DNA of 64,000 nucleotides, taken from assembly GCA_937890005.1 (NCBI GenBank), contig CALBZA010000038.1:1-64000 (forward strand), in the 5' to 3' direction. This document shows, piece by piece, positions 34,588-43,420 of the stretch. The notes below the pieces were generated by a model, which was given only the letters and a program-made list of their open reading frames with translations, searched no databases and had not been told where the DNA came from. A program made the position numbers and the translations under genes. The stretch's first letter is position 1. Every line of letters begins with the position of its first letter. Origin of the DNA: an uncultured Verrucomicrobia subdivision 3 bacterium (lineage in GTDB: Bacteria; Verrucomicrobiota; Verrucomicrobiia; Limisphaerales; DASXHY01).

Positions 34588-35951
34588 AACCGATCCACTC
34601 AACCGTACCGCAAATCACCTGGAAGAAAGGAGCTCTCCTGGGATTGGCTGGAATAACGTGTTTCCATCTTGCCTGCTCAATCGATTCGCCCCCTGCCCGT
34701 CTTCTGTCACTCGCCTACGTTGCATTTCTCGTTCAACTCGCCCGGCTTGGCTCGCGCCGGCTGGCCTTCTACATGGGATTCGGAACCGGATTGATGTGTG
34801 TGGCACCGCAGTTGTTCTGGTTCTTCAATATTTTCGGCGCAGCCGCAGTTCCGCTCTGGATGGTTCTCTCGCTATGGACGGCGCTGTTCGTGTTGCTCGC
34901 GCATCGAGTTCTGCGGCGATTCGGTCCTGTCGCCGCACTCGTGTTGATTCCGTTTCTCTGGACCGGTCTGGAGTATTTCCGCAGTGAACTCTACCACCTG
35001 AAATTTTCCTGGTTGAACGCGGGATATCCTGCGGCAACAGTTCCGCAGCTTCCCGTCCACTGGATTGGAATGTATGGAATTGGATTCGCCGGTGCCGTCA
35101 TCGGAGCTGTTCTGCTCTGCATGAAGCGCAAACCGGCATTGGGCGCAACCGGTCTGACGACTGCGGCCGCATTCATCGCAAATCTGTTCGCGAGCGATTC
35201 AATTGACGATCGGAGTGTTCGGATTGGAGGCGTTCAACTGGAGTTTCCAAACGAACTTCAATTGATGCAGAACCTGAACCGGCTCGCTTACGAATCGCCG
35301 GAAACCGATCTGGTTGTTCTCAGCGAATACACGCTGGATGGAGATGTGCCCGAATCATTGAAGAACTGGTGCCGGACTCATCAAAAGCACCTGATCGTCG
35401 GCGGGAAGAATCCGCTCGGGAATGGAACTTTTCTGAACACGGCGTTCGTGATCGATCCGAATGGGGAGGTTGTCTTCAAGCAGGCAAAGAGCGTTCCGAT
35501 CCAGTTCTTCGCGGACGGTCTTCCGGCGCCGGAACAGAAGGTCTGGAATTCGCCGTGGGGAAAAATCGGCATCTGCATCTGCTACGATCTCAGCTATACA
35601 CGCGTCACGGATGAACTTGTGAAACAAGGCGCGCAAATGCTGATTGTGCCGACCATGGATGTCGCGAGCTGGGGAAAACACCAGCACGAGCTGCATGCCA
35701 TGGTGGCGCCGGCGCGCGCGAAGGAATGCGGAATTCCGATCTTTCGGCTGGCCAGTTCCGGAATATCGCAGGCGGTGGATGCGCGTGGAAACGTTGTCGC
35801 AAGCGCCGGTTTTCCGGGAGAAGGCGAAATTCTCACGGCCAAACTTCGAATGGTCATCCGCTGCGCTTCCGCTGGATCGAATCCTCGCGCCGGCAGCAGT
35901 CTGGATCAGCGGCATGACAATCATCGCCCTCACGGTTTCATTGATTCGTGA
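34584..35951 (+). CDS. Apolipoprotein N-acyltransferase-like nitrilase-fold membrane protein (frameshift near the end)
   Basis: 455 residues as read. An N-terminal membrane part (about 1-210, six hydrophobic segments) is followed by a CN-hydrolase domain, the architecture of Lnt, which N-acylates lipoproteins in the inner membrane. The triad candidates are Glu248 (VVLSEYT), Lys299 or 302 (VFKQAKSVP) and Cys333 (GICICYDLSY). The last 30 residues (RCASAGSNPRAG...) are unlike the family. In the next frame the DNA gives LPLDRILAPAAVWISGMTII, a C-terminal helix, ending at 36012 in ATGA overlap with the next gene. So a one-base insertion near 35850 is likely and the intact gene would end at 36012. 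It is shorter than classical Lnt and may act on another substrate. Confidence 0.8.
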   Translation: MKPIHSTVPQITWKKGALLGLAGITCFHLACSIDSPPARLLSLAYVAFLVQLARLGSRRLAFYMGFGTGLMCVAPQLFWFFNIFGAAAVPLWMVLSLWTALFVLLAHRVLRRFGPVAALVLIPFLWTGLEYFRSELYHLKFSWLNAGYPAATVPQLPVHWIGMYGIGFAGAVIGAVLLCMKRKPALGATGLTTAAAFIANLFASDSIDDRSVRIGGVQLEFPNELQLMQNLNRLAYESPETDLVVLSEYTLDGDVPESLKNWCRTHQKHLIVGGKNPLGNGTFLNTAFVIDPNGEVVFKQAKSVPIQFFADGLPAPEQKVWNSPWGKIGICICYDLSYTRVTDELVKQGAQMLIVPTMDVASWGKHQHELHAMVAPARAKECGIPIFRLASSGISQAVDARGNVVASAGFPGEGEILTAKLRMVIRCASAGSNPRAGSSLDQRHDNHRPHGFIDS

Positions 35952-36008
35952 GAAATTCGCATTGAGACGAACCAGCAAAGTTGTCCTTCCAGCAGCGGTT
36001 TTAATCCG

Positions 36009-36773
36009 ATGACAGAAGAGCTTCGCATTCGAGTTTATGGAACGCCGGAGCAGAAGACTCTGGTCTATCTGCCGGGACTGCATGGCGACTGGACATTGAT
36101 TCCCGCGTTTCGAAAAGCGCTGCGTGAAAGAGTTCGCTTCGCGGAAATCACGTATCCACGAACGCTCACATGGTCGCTCTCCGACTATGCCGAGAATGTT
36201 CAACTCAAGCTCGCCGAACTTGGAATCACCGGCGGCTGGATCCTGGGCGAATCGTTCAGTTCGCAGGTCGTCTGGCCGTTGCTTCAACAGAATCGACTTA
36301 AGGCGGAAGGTGTGATTCTCGCCGGTGGATTCGTAAGGCATCCCGTCCGGTTGGGAGTGAGGATGGCGGAGCGTTTTGCCGGAGGAATCTCGCTGACATT
36401 GTTGACTCGGATTCTGTTCGGGTATGCGAAAATCGCCCGTTTCCGGTTCCGCAATGCGCCGGAAATTGCCAGCAGCATCGATGAATTCATTGCGAGGCGA
36501 ACCGAACTGGATCGACAGGCGGCCAAGCACCGTTTGCATCTCATTGCGGAAAACGATCCCTGCGCAATTGTCCAGCAAACACAGGTGCCGGTCTATGCCT
36601 TGAGCGGATTGCTGGATCCGATTGTACCATGGTTTTTGATCCGACCGTGGCTTCGAAGAAATTGTGGTGCGCTGAAGGAATATCGGATCATTGGATGGGC
36701 GGACCACAACGTCCTTGGAACTGCGCCGGAAAAGTCTGCGGAACAGATTTTGAAATGGATGGGAGTGACTTGA
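36009..36773 (+). CDS. Alpha/beta hydrolase
   Basis: 254 residues with an alpha/beta hydrolase fold. YLPGLHGDW near 20 gives the oxyanion loop, GESFSSQVVWPLL carries nucleophile Ser82 (G-x-S-x-S instead of G-x-S-x-G), SGLLDPIVP gives Asp203 and ADHNVL gives His233. No signal peptide, so it is cytosolic. Substrate unknown; esterase or lipase-like activity is plausible. Its start overlaps (ATGA) the shifted-frame end of the Lnt-like gene, making it the third gene of the MarR operon. The Lnt/hydrolase pairing hints at lipid or acyl metabolism. Confidence 0.82.
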   Translation: MTEELRIRVYGTPEQKTLVYLPGLHGDWTLIPAFRKALRERVRFAEITYPRTLTWSLSDYAENVQLKLAELGITGGWILGESFSSQVVWPLLQQNRLKAEGVILAGGFVRHPVRLGVRMAERFAGGISLTLLTRILFGYAKIARFRFRNAPEIASSIDEFIARRTELDRQAAKHRLHLIAENDPCAIVQQTQVPVYALSGLLDPIVPWFLIRPWLRRNCGALKEYRIIGWADHNVLGTAPEKSAEQILKWMGVT

Positions 36774-37062
36774 GAAGTTTTGAGTCTTGGGTTTTGAGTT
36801 TTGAGTTCGATACCTAGGACGAAGATCGCGCGGCAGATGAGGATTAATGATTCGTGCGGAGATCAGTTGTCGTCGCTACGCGACATATCTTGCATCGATC
36901 TCTGACCGTGGACTGAAGTCCACGGCTACGGTCGTTCATCGCTCTGCGATGAAATCTCGCGGCAAGGTTCATCAAGGAAAAAGCCAGAATCCACTTCCTT
37001 CTTCCCCCCTACTCCCTACTTCTTCTTCCAGATTCCCTACTTCTTTCTCCTTCCCTAAAAAA
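36774..37062. other. Intergenic region with a perfect hairpin and a polypyrimidine tract
   Basis: CCGTGGACT at 36906-36914 and AGTCCACGG at 36917-36925 form a 9-base stem with a two-base spacer, a scattered repeat type seen in related genomes. Bases 36990-37060 are almost pure pyrimidine on the plus strand. The region separates convergent genes, so the hairpin could also act as a terminator. Confidence 0.55.
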
Positions 37063-37998
37063 CTAACTGGCAAGAATCTTTTGCGCGGCTTCCCGGACGC
37101 TGTCGCGCAGTTCCTTGGGCTGAAGCACCGTTGCGTCGCCGCCCCAGCTCAGCACCCAGCGTTGAACCTCAGCCAATCCTGAAAGCCGGAGTTTCAATTC
37201 CACCCCGCCTCCGTCCAGCTCGGTCAGCTTTTGCGAATCGTGCCATTTCTTTTCGCGCACGTAATCCGCAACGCGTTCGTTGAATCGGATGACGACATCG
37301 TATTGTCCCTCGCCGGAATGAACGCCGAAGCTGTCGCGCAAGCGTTTCTCCAATGAAAATGGCTGAAGCCGTTCAAACGTCTTGCCGGTCTGTGTCACCG
37401 AAAGGATTCGCGCCGGTGCGAACGTGCGAATGTCCTTTCGCAAATGATCGAATGCGAAGAGATACCATTCGCCGTTGATGTTGGCCAAATGATAGGGATC
37501 GACGAGCCGTTGCTCGGTTTCGCGGCGGCCGGGTTTGCGATAGGCGATCTCGATCTGCTGACGACGCGCGGTCGCCTTGGCGAGCTGGTCGAAGATGTTC
37601 AGATCCAGAATCTGTTCCGCGCGCGTTCGAAACGAGATGGTCTGTTCCAGGTCGGGAAGATTGACGGAGATCGTGTCCGGCAGCGCCTGCTCCATTTTCC
37701 GGATCGCGCTCAGGAGCGGTTTCTCGAAGCTGGTCCCGCGATATTGTTGAAGCGCCTTTTCGGCGACGATCAGGGCGAACAATTCGCCTTCCGTGATCTG
37801 CATCGTGGGGAAGGCATTTACCTCTTCCGTGTAAAAATAACCGAATCTGCTGCCGTCGTATTCGATCGGCAGCAGCATTCGGTCACGCATGAATTCTATG
37901 TCGCGGTGGATGGATTTCGTGCTGACTTCCATCTCGCGGGCAAGTTTCGATGCGTTCGGATACTTGCCGGATTGAATCGCCTGGTGAATCCGGAGCAT
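37063..37998 (-). CDS. WYL-domain transcriptional regulator (YafY-like)
   Basis: 311 residues from ATG 37998. The frame stays open upstream, but into the lipoprotein gene. The conserved family start (SRPPLERMLRIH) suggests that the true start may lie about 10 codons upstream at a non-ATG codon. A helix-turn-helix (about 1-60: NASKLAREMEVSTKSIHRDIEFMRD) is followed by the WYL domain (GEWYLFAFDHLRKDIRTFAPARI near 190) and its C-terminal extension. WYL proteins sense nucleotide or nucleic-acid ligands and control DNA-damage or defence genes among others. It lies just downstream of a lipoprotein gene on the same strand. Confidence 0.85.
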   Translation of the reverse strand: MLRIHQAIQSGKYPNASKLAREMEVSTKSIHRDIEFMRDRMLLPIEYDGSRFGYFYTEEVNAFPTMQITEGELFALIVAEKALQQYRGTSFEKPLLSAIRKMEQALPDTISVNLPDLEQTISFRTRAEQILDLNIFDQLAKATARRQQIEIAYRKPGRRETEQRLVDPYHLANINGEWYLFAFDHLRKDIRTFAPARILSVTQTGKTFERLQPFSLEKRLRDSFGVHSGEGQYDVVIRFNERVADYVREKKWHDSQKLTELDGGGVELKLRLSGLAEVQRWVLSWGGDATVLQPKELRDSVREAAQKILAS

Positions 37999-38056
37999 GC
38001 GCTCCAGAGGCGGGCGGGAAAATCGCTGCGGAACTGCGGCAGCGACCGGACCGGAA

Positions 38057-38506
38057 TTAGAGGCCGGCCTGCGCTGTCCTGATCGGGAAGCGTGCGTCTT
38101 CGACAATGATCGATCCGTTGAGTTCGCTGGATTTGGTTGCCCGCAGGAACACAACGCGCTGGAATCCGCAGCCCCCGAGGGTCTGTTTCCAGCCGGAGAG
38201 AATTTCGTCGAGCTGGTCACCGTTGTATTGCCAGCCCACCACCACCACAGCCATGTTCCGATCCACATCGAACCGGTTCAAAACATTGCCGAAGGTATCC
38301 CGCCGAACCTGCTGCATGTAACCGTCCTCAGCGTAGAACGGTTTGGTCATGAACGTATAATCCCAGCTGGAGAACCGCAACACCACATTGGCATCGCGCG
38401 CGTCGCGAAACTTCGGTTCCTCCTGGGCCGAATTCTGGGTTGTGGCGCATCCGGCGAGGAACAGGGAAAGGACCGAAAACAGAAAAACCGATTTCAACTT
38501 CATCAT
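38057..38506 (-). CDS. Hypothetical lipoprotein
   Basis: 149 residues. The signal MMKLKSVFLFSVLSLFLAGC ends in a clear lipobox (LAGC, Cys20) and is followed by ATTQNSAQEE. The mature part contains DANVVLRFSSWDYTFMTKPFYAEDGYM and a region NMAVVVVGWQYNGDQLDEILSGWKQTL that may form an alpha/beta core, but no family was recognised. The stop lies about 60 bases before the WYL regulator start, so both are probably cotranscribed. A palindrome at 38660-38676 lies upstream. Confidence 0.7.
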   Translation of the reverse strand: MMKLKSVFLFSVLSLFLAGCATTQNSAQEEPKFRDARDANVVLRFSSWDYTFMTKPFYAEDGYMQQVRRDTFGNVLNRFDVDRNMAVVVVGWQYNGDQLDEILSGWKQTLGGCGFQRVVFLRATKSSELNGSIIVEDARFPIRTAQAGL

Positions 38507-38659
38507 ACCGACAAAACCCCGCCGGATCGGGACCTCGGCGCCGGAATCGAGTTAACTCAGAACGCTCCGACATCGCCGAAATGCCGATGCATTCAGAAGT
38601 TTCATCGACGCATCTCGCAGCAGCTGAAGAAGAAAGAACAAAAAATATCGTGACACTTT

Positions 38660-38676
38660 TGTCGAAAATTTCGACA
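38660..38676. promoter_or_regulatory. Palindrome upstream of the lipoprotein/WYL operon
   Basis: TGTCGAAAATTTCGACA has perfect 8-base arms around one central base, 154 bases before the lipoprotein start. It could be a regulator binding site, for example for the WYL protein of the same operon. This is based on symmetry and position only. Confidence 0.3.
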
Positions 38677-38743
38677 CAACGAGGCTGCAACAGCCGGAAT
38701 TACGGGGAAACCGCGAATGGCCGACGACGCCTCAAAGACGTCG

Positions 38744-39265
38744 TCAACCGGGATAGAAGTTTTCGGCGAGAAAAAGATTCAATCCGTGCATGGCCAGAGT
38801 CAGCTCTCCGAATTGAACCGCCTCCTCTGTGGAACAACCGCCTGATTCCACGTTTCGCTGAACGCGGCGAAAACGTGTGGCGAGCGGAAGATCATCCCGG
38901 CCGTCGCCCATCTGCAGAAGAAGGCGCCTGACTTTGGCAACCTTTCGAAGCGCACGTTTCACAGTCAACTCTGCAGATTCCGTCGTTTCGTTCCCCTCCT
39001 CCACCCGGCTAAACAGGGAACATCGGAACTGTCGGCAATATTGGGGTCGGTCCGCGTAAATCGTGCAGCGGCAGCCTTCCAATACCGCACACGGCTGACG
39101 GAACTTCACTGCATCCGGACGGGAGCCCGGCCGAAACAACTTCAACCCCAGTTCCTTCAGCCGGACCGGATCATCCTGTTTCTGAAGCTGGCCGCGGGCG
39201 AATATCACGCCGTTGCAGCACAAACCGCACGAAAGGCAAAGTTGATTTAATTCGGATCCAGCCAT
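38744..39265 (-). CDS. YkgJ-family cysteine-cluster protein
   Basis: 173 residues. The defining motif LCLSCGLCCNG is at about 9-19, and the second cluster CRCTIYADRPQYCRQFRCSLF near 65-85 completes the CxxCxxCC...CxxY..RP..CR.F.C pattern of the putative metal-chelating UPF0153/YkgJ family. The cysteines probably bind zinc or iron. The C-terminal half is helical without further motifs. Cytosolic; biochemical role unknown. Transcribed alone, divergent from the FAH-family gene. Confidence 0.88.
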   Translation of the reverse strand: MAGSELNQLCLSCGLCCNGVIFARGQLQKQDDPVRLKELGLKLFRPGSRPDAVKFRQPCAVLEGCRCTIYADRPQYCRQFRCSLFSRVEEGNETTESAELTVKRALRKVAKVRRLLLQMGDGRDDLPLATRFRRVQRNVESGGCSTEEAVQFGELTLAMHGLNLFLAENFYPG

Positions 39266-39415
39266 GATCGGGCGGAAAAGATAGGCGGTTTGGCGGCTTA
39301 CGCAACGTCGGCCGTGACAAATCCTCTTGCGGCAAGGGTCGGAAACGTGTCCCGGGAGACTTCCGAGTAATTCCTTGCGGTAAAAGCCGCGAATTCATTA
39401 GAGTGGCCGCGCCCT

Positions 39416-40171
39416 ATGGCAGCCATTGGACGTTTCCAAAAAGGCGAAGAGATCTTCTACGCAAAAGCTGTGGATGGGGAATTGTTTCGAGTGCGTGGGG
39501 ACGTTTTCGGGTCGCCTTCATTCGATCGCAAGCCAACCCCTCTCAAAGGCGTTCGCACGCTCACTCCAGTTGTCCCTTCGAAGATCATTGCCATTGGCTT
39601 GAATTACGCCGATCACGCGCGCGAACTTCAGAAGCCGATCCCAAAGGAACCGCTTTTCTGGCTCAAGGCCACCACTTCCCTGATTCCGGACGGCGCGAAA
39701 ATCGAAGTGCCGTTTGCGGATCATCGCACAGATTTCGAAGCGGAACTCTGCATTGTCATCGGCCGGCGCGTCCGCAATGTCACACCCGCAGCCGCCGCAC
39801 GCTATATCTTCGGATACACCTGCGCGCAGGACATCAGCGATCGCACCATCCAGAACTCCGAAAGCCAGTGGACGCGTTGCAAGTCGTTCGACACGTTCAC
39901 GCCGCTCGGACCCTATGTGGAAACCAAGATCGATCCACACGATCTCACCATCCAGCTTTTCCAAAACGGACAACTGCGTCAGAACTCGAATACGAATCAG
40001 CTGATTTTCAACTGTTATCAGATTGTCAGCTTCGTCTCGACGAACATGACCTTGCTGCCAGGCGATGTCATCCTGACCGGAACACCCAGCGGCGTGGGGC
40101 CGATCGAATCGGGGGACCGGCTTGAAGTGCGGATTCAGGGACTGACGCCGCTGGTGAACACGGTCAAGTAA
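39416..40171 (+). CDS. Fumarylacetoacetate hydrolase (FAH) family protein
   Basis: 251 residues with the C-terminal FAH fold complete. Members hydrolyse, decarboxylate or isomerise beta-diketo acids from aromatic or sugar-acid catabolism. GLNYADHARELQKPIPKEPLFWLKAT begins the domain, DFEAELCIVIGR carries the metal-binding Glu residues, and FGYTCAQDISDR the Asp ligand. KSFDTFTPLGP and GDVILTGTPSGVGP complete the active site. The most similar described activities are 2-hydroxyhepta-2,4-diene-1,7-dioate isomerase or acylpyruvase, but neighbours give no pathway. It is cytosolic and Mg-dependent by family. Confidence 0.9.
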   Translation: MAAIGRFQKGEEIFYAKAVDGELFRVRGDVFGSPSFDRKPTPLKGVRTLTPVVPSKIIAIGLNYADHARELQKPIPKEPLFWLKATTSLIPDGAKIEVPFADHRTDFEAELCIVIGRRVRNVTPAAAARYIFGYTCAQDISDRTIQNSESQWTRCKSFDTFTPLGPYVETKIDPHDLTIQLFQNGQLRQNSNTNQLIFNCYQIVSFVSTNMTLLPGDVILTGTPSGVGPIESGDRLEVRIQGLTPLVNTVK

Positions 40172-40210
40172 GTGGATCAGTCCGGAGCGACTGAAAGGGA
40201 AACAGGGTTC

Positions 40211-40546
40211 ATGAACGATTTGCAGCCAAGGACAAAAAAATTCGCTCTCGCCATCATCCTCTTCAGCCGAAAACTTCCGCCCGGTGAAGAATTCTCTGTG
40301 ATCAAACAAGGCATGATTCGCGCCGCGGCAGATATTGCCCGGATTTGCCGCATCATGACGGATTCTGATTCCGGAACGGTCAGCGAACGTTCGAATGCCG
40401 CACGGGAAAAAGCCGAGGAAGTCTGTTTCTGGCTCGAGCTGCTTCGCGAACTCGCCACCCGTGAACACATGGAACTGTCACACCTGAACAGGGAAGCGGA
40501 AGAACTCGCAACGCTCTTCAGTTCAATGTCGGAACCTGTCGGCTGA
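40211..40546 (+). CDS. Four-helix-bundle protein (S23 / 23S rRNA IVP-like)
   Basis: 111 residues from ATG 40211 (a GTG at 40172 is open upstream). The pattern KKFALAIILFSRKLP...QGMIRAAADIARICRIMTDSDS...EVCFWLELLRELA matches the 'four helix bundle protein' family first seen inside intervening sequences of 23S rRNA genes and common as stand-alone genes in Bacteroidota and Verrucomicrobiota. Function is unknown; it forms a pentamer in solved structures. It follows the FAH gene by 39 bases on the same strand. Confidence 0.82.
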   Translation: MNDLQPRTKKFALAIILFSRKLPPGEEFSVIKQGMIRAAADIARICRIMTDSDSGTVSERSNAAREKAEEVCFWLELLRELATREHMELSHLNREAEELATLFSSMSEPVG

Positions 40547-40766
40547 TCCTTCGCGTTGCGCACTTTGGATTTCGCAAACACGTCTGCGCTCTAAAAGAGG
40601 AGTCTTTCTCCCCGATCCGAAAGCGACGACGTGCATCCGCTCTCCAAACCTCTGCAAAATCACGAAGCACGGTAAATTCAAACCGCTTGCACCGTCCGGC
40701 GCCTCCTGCCATTGTGACCCCACAGCGTCAGCGGAATATGTTGGCCCGCAGTTCACTGTCGCAGTT

Positions 40767-42782
40767 ATGTCGCACGAAAGACTGAAAATCCTGCTCATTG
40801 AGCACGATGCCGGATTCACCCGAGCCGTTGGAAACATGCTCAGCCAGGCACGGGAACTGACGGCTGATCTTGCGACCGCAGCTGATTTGCGCGCCGGGTT
40901 TTCCGTTCTCCGAAAAGACCAGTTCGATGTGATTGTCATGGACGTGGCCGTCCCCGACGGAGCCGGTCTCGCCAACATCACCCTTTTAAAAGCCGAAGCT
41001 CCCAAACTCCCGATCATCGCAGCCGGTGATGCCGACAGCGAAACGGTCGCCATTGAAGCCGTGCAGGCCGGCGCGCAGGATTATCTCGTGAAAAATCAGC
41101 TCACCGCCGGCTGGCTCGAACGCTCCATCCGCTACGCCATCGAACGCCATCGCATGGACATGGCGCTGCTCGACGCCGAGGAAAAGTACCATGGCATTTT
41201 CGATCACCTGGTCGAAGGCATTTTCCAGACAACGCCCGACGGAAGGTATCTTCTCGCCAACAACGCGCTCGCCCGCATTTACGGCTATTCCAATCCCGAC
41301 GAACTCATGCGCAATCTCACGGACATTGCGCACAGCCTTTACGTCCAGGAAGGACGCCGGGATGAGTTCGTGCGGCTGATGCAGGAGAACGACACGATTA
41401 CGGGGTTCGAATCGCAGATTTACCGCAAGGACGGAAGCATCATCTGGATCTCTGAAAACTGCCGCGCGATCCGAAATTCAGAAGGGAAGATCATCTATTA
41501 CGAAGGCACGGTGGAAGACATCACTCAGCGGCGGCAGGCTGAGGAGGATTTGCGGCGGTCGGAATCGGTTTATCATTCGCTCGTCGAAACGATGCCCCAG
41601 AACGTGTTCCGCAAGGATCTCCAGGGCCGTTTCACCTTTGCGAATCAACAGTACTGCAAACATTACGGCTGCACGCTGGAGGACATCATCGGAAAAACCG
41701 ACTTCGATTTCTTCCCGCCTGAACTGGCTGAGAAATACCGGCGAGACGACTGGCGTGTGATGGAAACCGGCCAGACCTGCGAGATCATTGAGGAACATCA
41801 ACCGATCGGGCAGAAGAAACGAATCACGCAGGTGGTGAAAACGCCGTTGTTTGGACCCGATGGCAAGATCATCGGTCTGCAGGGAATCTTCTGGGACATC
41901 ACCGAACAACGCATGGCTGAGGAACGCATTCGCCGCTCGAATGCGCTGCTCGCAAAGAACCGGAAGGAGCTTCGCCAGAAGAATCAGCAGCTCGAGGAAG
42001 ATCTCGTGATGGCACGGGAGATTCAGCTGACGATGCTGCCGCAGCAATATCCTGTGTTTCCACGCAGCGCCACCGCCGCTGAAAGCGCGTTGCAGTTCGC
42101 GCATCGCTACCTTCCCACAGGCGCAGTCGGCGGAGATTTCTTCGCGGTTTCATCATTGTCCAGTCACGAAGCCATGGTCTTCATCTGCGACGTCGCCGGA
42201 CACGGCGTTCGGTCGGCGTTGGTCACAGCAATGATCCGTGCGCTGGTCGAAGAGCTTCGTCCACTGGGGGCCGAGCCTGGCGATTTCATGACGAAATTAA
42301 ACAGCGACCTTCACGCGATCCTGCGTCATGCCGGAACGCCGCTGCTCACAACGGCCTTTTACCTGGTGGCAGATTATCGTTCCGGGATCATGCGTTACAC
42401 GAACGCCGGGCATCCCAAGCCGCTTCATATCAAACGTTCGCTTCGAAAAATCGATCCGCTCGTCAACATTGGCGGCAAAAGCCAGCCGGCTCTCGGCCTG
42501 TTCGAACAAGCCATCTATAAAACCTCCGAGGTCAAACTCGCCGCAGAAGACCTCATCATGCTTTTCACCGATGGTCTTTACGAAGTGCACGGGGAAAACC
42601 AGGAACTTTACAGCCAGAACCTCCTGATGGAGGAAATCGAGAATCGAATCGATCTTCCCGCCTCCGCGTTGTTCGACGAAATCATCACTCATGTCCAGCA
42701 GTTCTCGGCGGATGGACGTTTCAATGACGACGTCTGCCTGGTGGGTATGGAGATCGCCCGCATCGGCGATCCCGAGGATTGA
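40767..42782 (+). CDS. Response regulator with two PAS domains and a PP2C (SpoIIE/RsbU) phosphatase
   Basis: 671 residues. The N-terminal receiver domain (1-125) has DVIVMDVAVPDG with phospho-acceptor Asp59. Two PAS/PAC units follow (about 140-260 and 270-395; GTVEDITQRR and GIFWDITEQR end them), then a coiled coil (ALLAKNRKELRQKNQQLEED) and a SpoIIE-type phosphatase domain (about 430-660) with PTGAVGGDFFAV, FICDVAGHGVRSALV, YTNAGHP, LFTDGLYE and DDVCLVGM. Such proteins dephosphorylate anti-sigma-factor antagonists in partner-switching pathways. No partner (STAS or anti-sigma kinase) is adjacent. No membrane segment, so sensing is cytosolic. Confidence 0.93.
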   Translation: MSHERLKILLIEHDAGFTRAVGNMLSQARELTADLATAADLRAGFSVLRKDQFDVIVMDVAVPDGAGLANITLLKAEAPKLPIIAAGDADSETVAIEAVQAGAQDYLVKNQLTAGWLERSIRYAIERHRMDMALLDAEEKYHGIFDHLVEGIFQTTPDGRYLLANNALARIYGYSNPDELMRNLTDIAHSLYVQEGRRDEFVRLMQENDTITGFESQIYRKDGSIIWISENCRAIRNSEGKIIYYEGTVEDITQRRQAEEDLRRSESVYHSLVETMPQNVFRKDLQGRFTFANQQYCKHYGCTLEDIIGKTDFDFFPPELAEKYRRDDWRVMETGQTCEIIEEHQPIGQKKRITQVVKTPLFGPDGKIIGLQGIFWDITEQRMAEERIRRSNALLAKNRKELRQKNQQLEEDLVMAREIQLTMLPQQYPVFPRSATAAESALQFAHRYLPTGAVGGDFFAVSSLSSHEAMVFICDVAGHGVRSALVTAMIRALVEELRPLGAEPGDFMTKLNSDLHAILRHAGTPLLTTAFYLVADYRSGIMRYTNAGHPKPLHIKRSLRKIDPLVNIGGKSQPALGLFEQAIYKTSEVKLAAEDLIMLFTDGLYEVHGENQELYSQNLLMEEIENRIDLPASALFDEIITHVQQFSADGRFNDDVCLVGMEIARIGDPED

Positions 42783-43105
42783 GCGAGGATTAAGAGGTTC
42801 AACCCTTTGATTTCCTTTCCGCCTCAGAGGAACATCGGGCACTGGTCAATTCCCGTCTGAAATTTCCCAAAAGAAGTTGAAACGAAGCTCTTTACTGGAT
42901 GAAGACCTGGGTTAGGATGCGAGTGGAGCTGTAAGGAACGGCTCTGCGAATGGAACCGAAGCGACACGTTCTCCACGGTGTCTGCGAGCCGGTGCCGAAG
43001 GCAACGGCTGAGTTCCAAAACAATGCCTCCCCCCGCCCCGCTCTCCCGCGGCAATGCTGCATCGACTCCGTTCGCAAACCTCAACCGAAATGAAAGGATC
43101 ATCCA
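42783..43105. other. Intergenic region
   Basis: 323 bases between two plus-strand genes. No coding frame, repeat or regulatory structure was recognised, except AAAGGA just before ATG 43106, a plausible ribosome binding site. Confidence 0.5.
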
Positions 43106-43399
43106 ATGGACCTCCATCATCCAATCCTCCGCGAGTTCCCTGAATACCGCGAAGCTGTCCGCAGACTCAAACTCTCCAGCGATCACTTCCGCCACATCTA
43201 CGACGAGTATCACCGGCTCGATGACGAAATTTATCGGATCGAGGAAGAGATCGATTTCGCCACCGACCAGGAGATTGAGGAGATGAAAATGCGGCGCGCG
43301 AAGCTCAAGGATTACATCTACCACCTGATCCGGCATACGCCGGTCCATTCAATTCCCCAACAAAACCAGACTCAGACCGGCACGCAGCCAAGTGCCTGA
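43106..43399 (+). CDS. DUF465 (YdcH-like) small helical protein
   Basis: 97 residues. The N-terminal two thirds form the long helical hairpin of DUF465: HPILREFPEYREAVRRLKLSSDHFRHIYDEYHRLDDEIYRIEEEI, then EEMKMRRAKLKDYIYHLIRH. A Gln/Thr-rich disordered tail ends the protein. YdcH-like proteins are abundant, small and of unknown function. AAAGGA at the proper distance upstream supports the start. It is convergent with recQ. Confidence 0.88.
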   Translation: MDLHHPILREFPEYREAVRRLKLSSDHFRHIYDEYHRLDDEIYRIEEEIDFATDQEIEEMKMRRAKLKDYIYHLIRHTPVHSIPQQNQTQTGTQPSA

Positions 43400-43420
43400 A
43401 GCTGTTTCACAGAAGGCGAT

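Noticed and set aside
37999..38268. Upstream extension of the WYL regulator to 401 residues
   Set aside because: It would overlap most of the lipoprotein gene, whose signal and lipobox are clear, and the added sequence is unlike the family.
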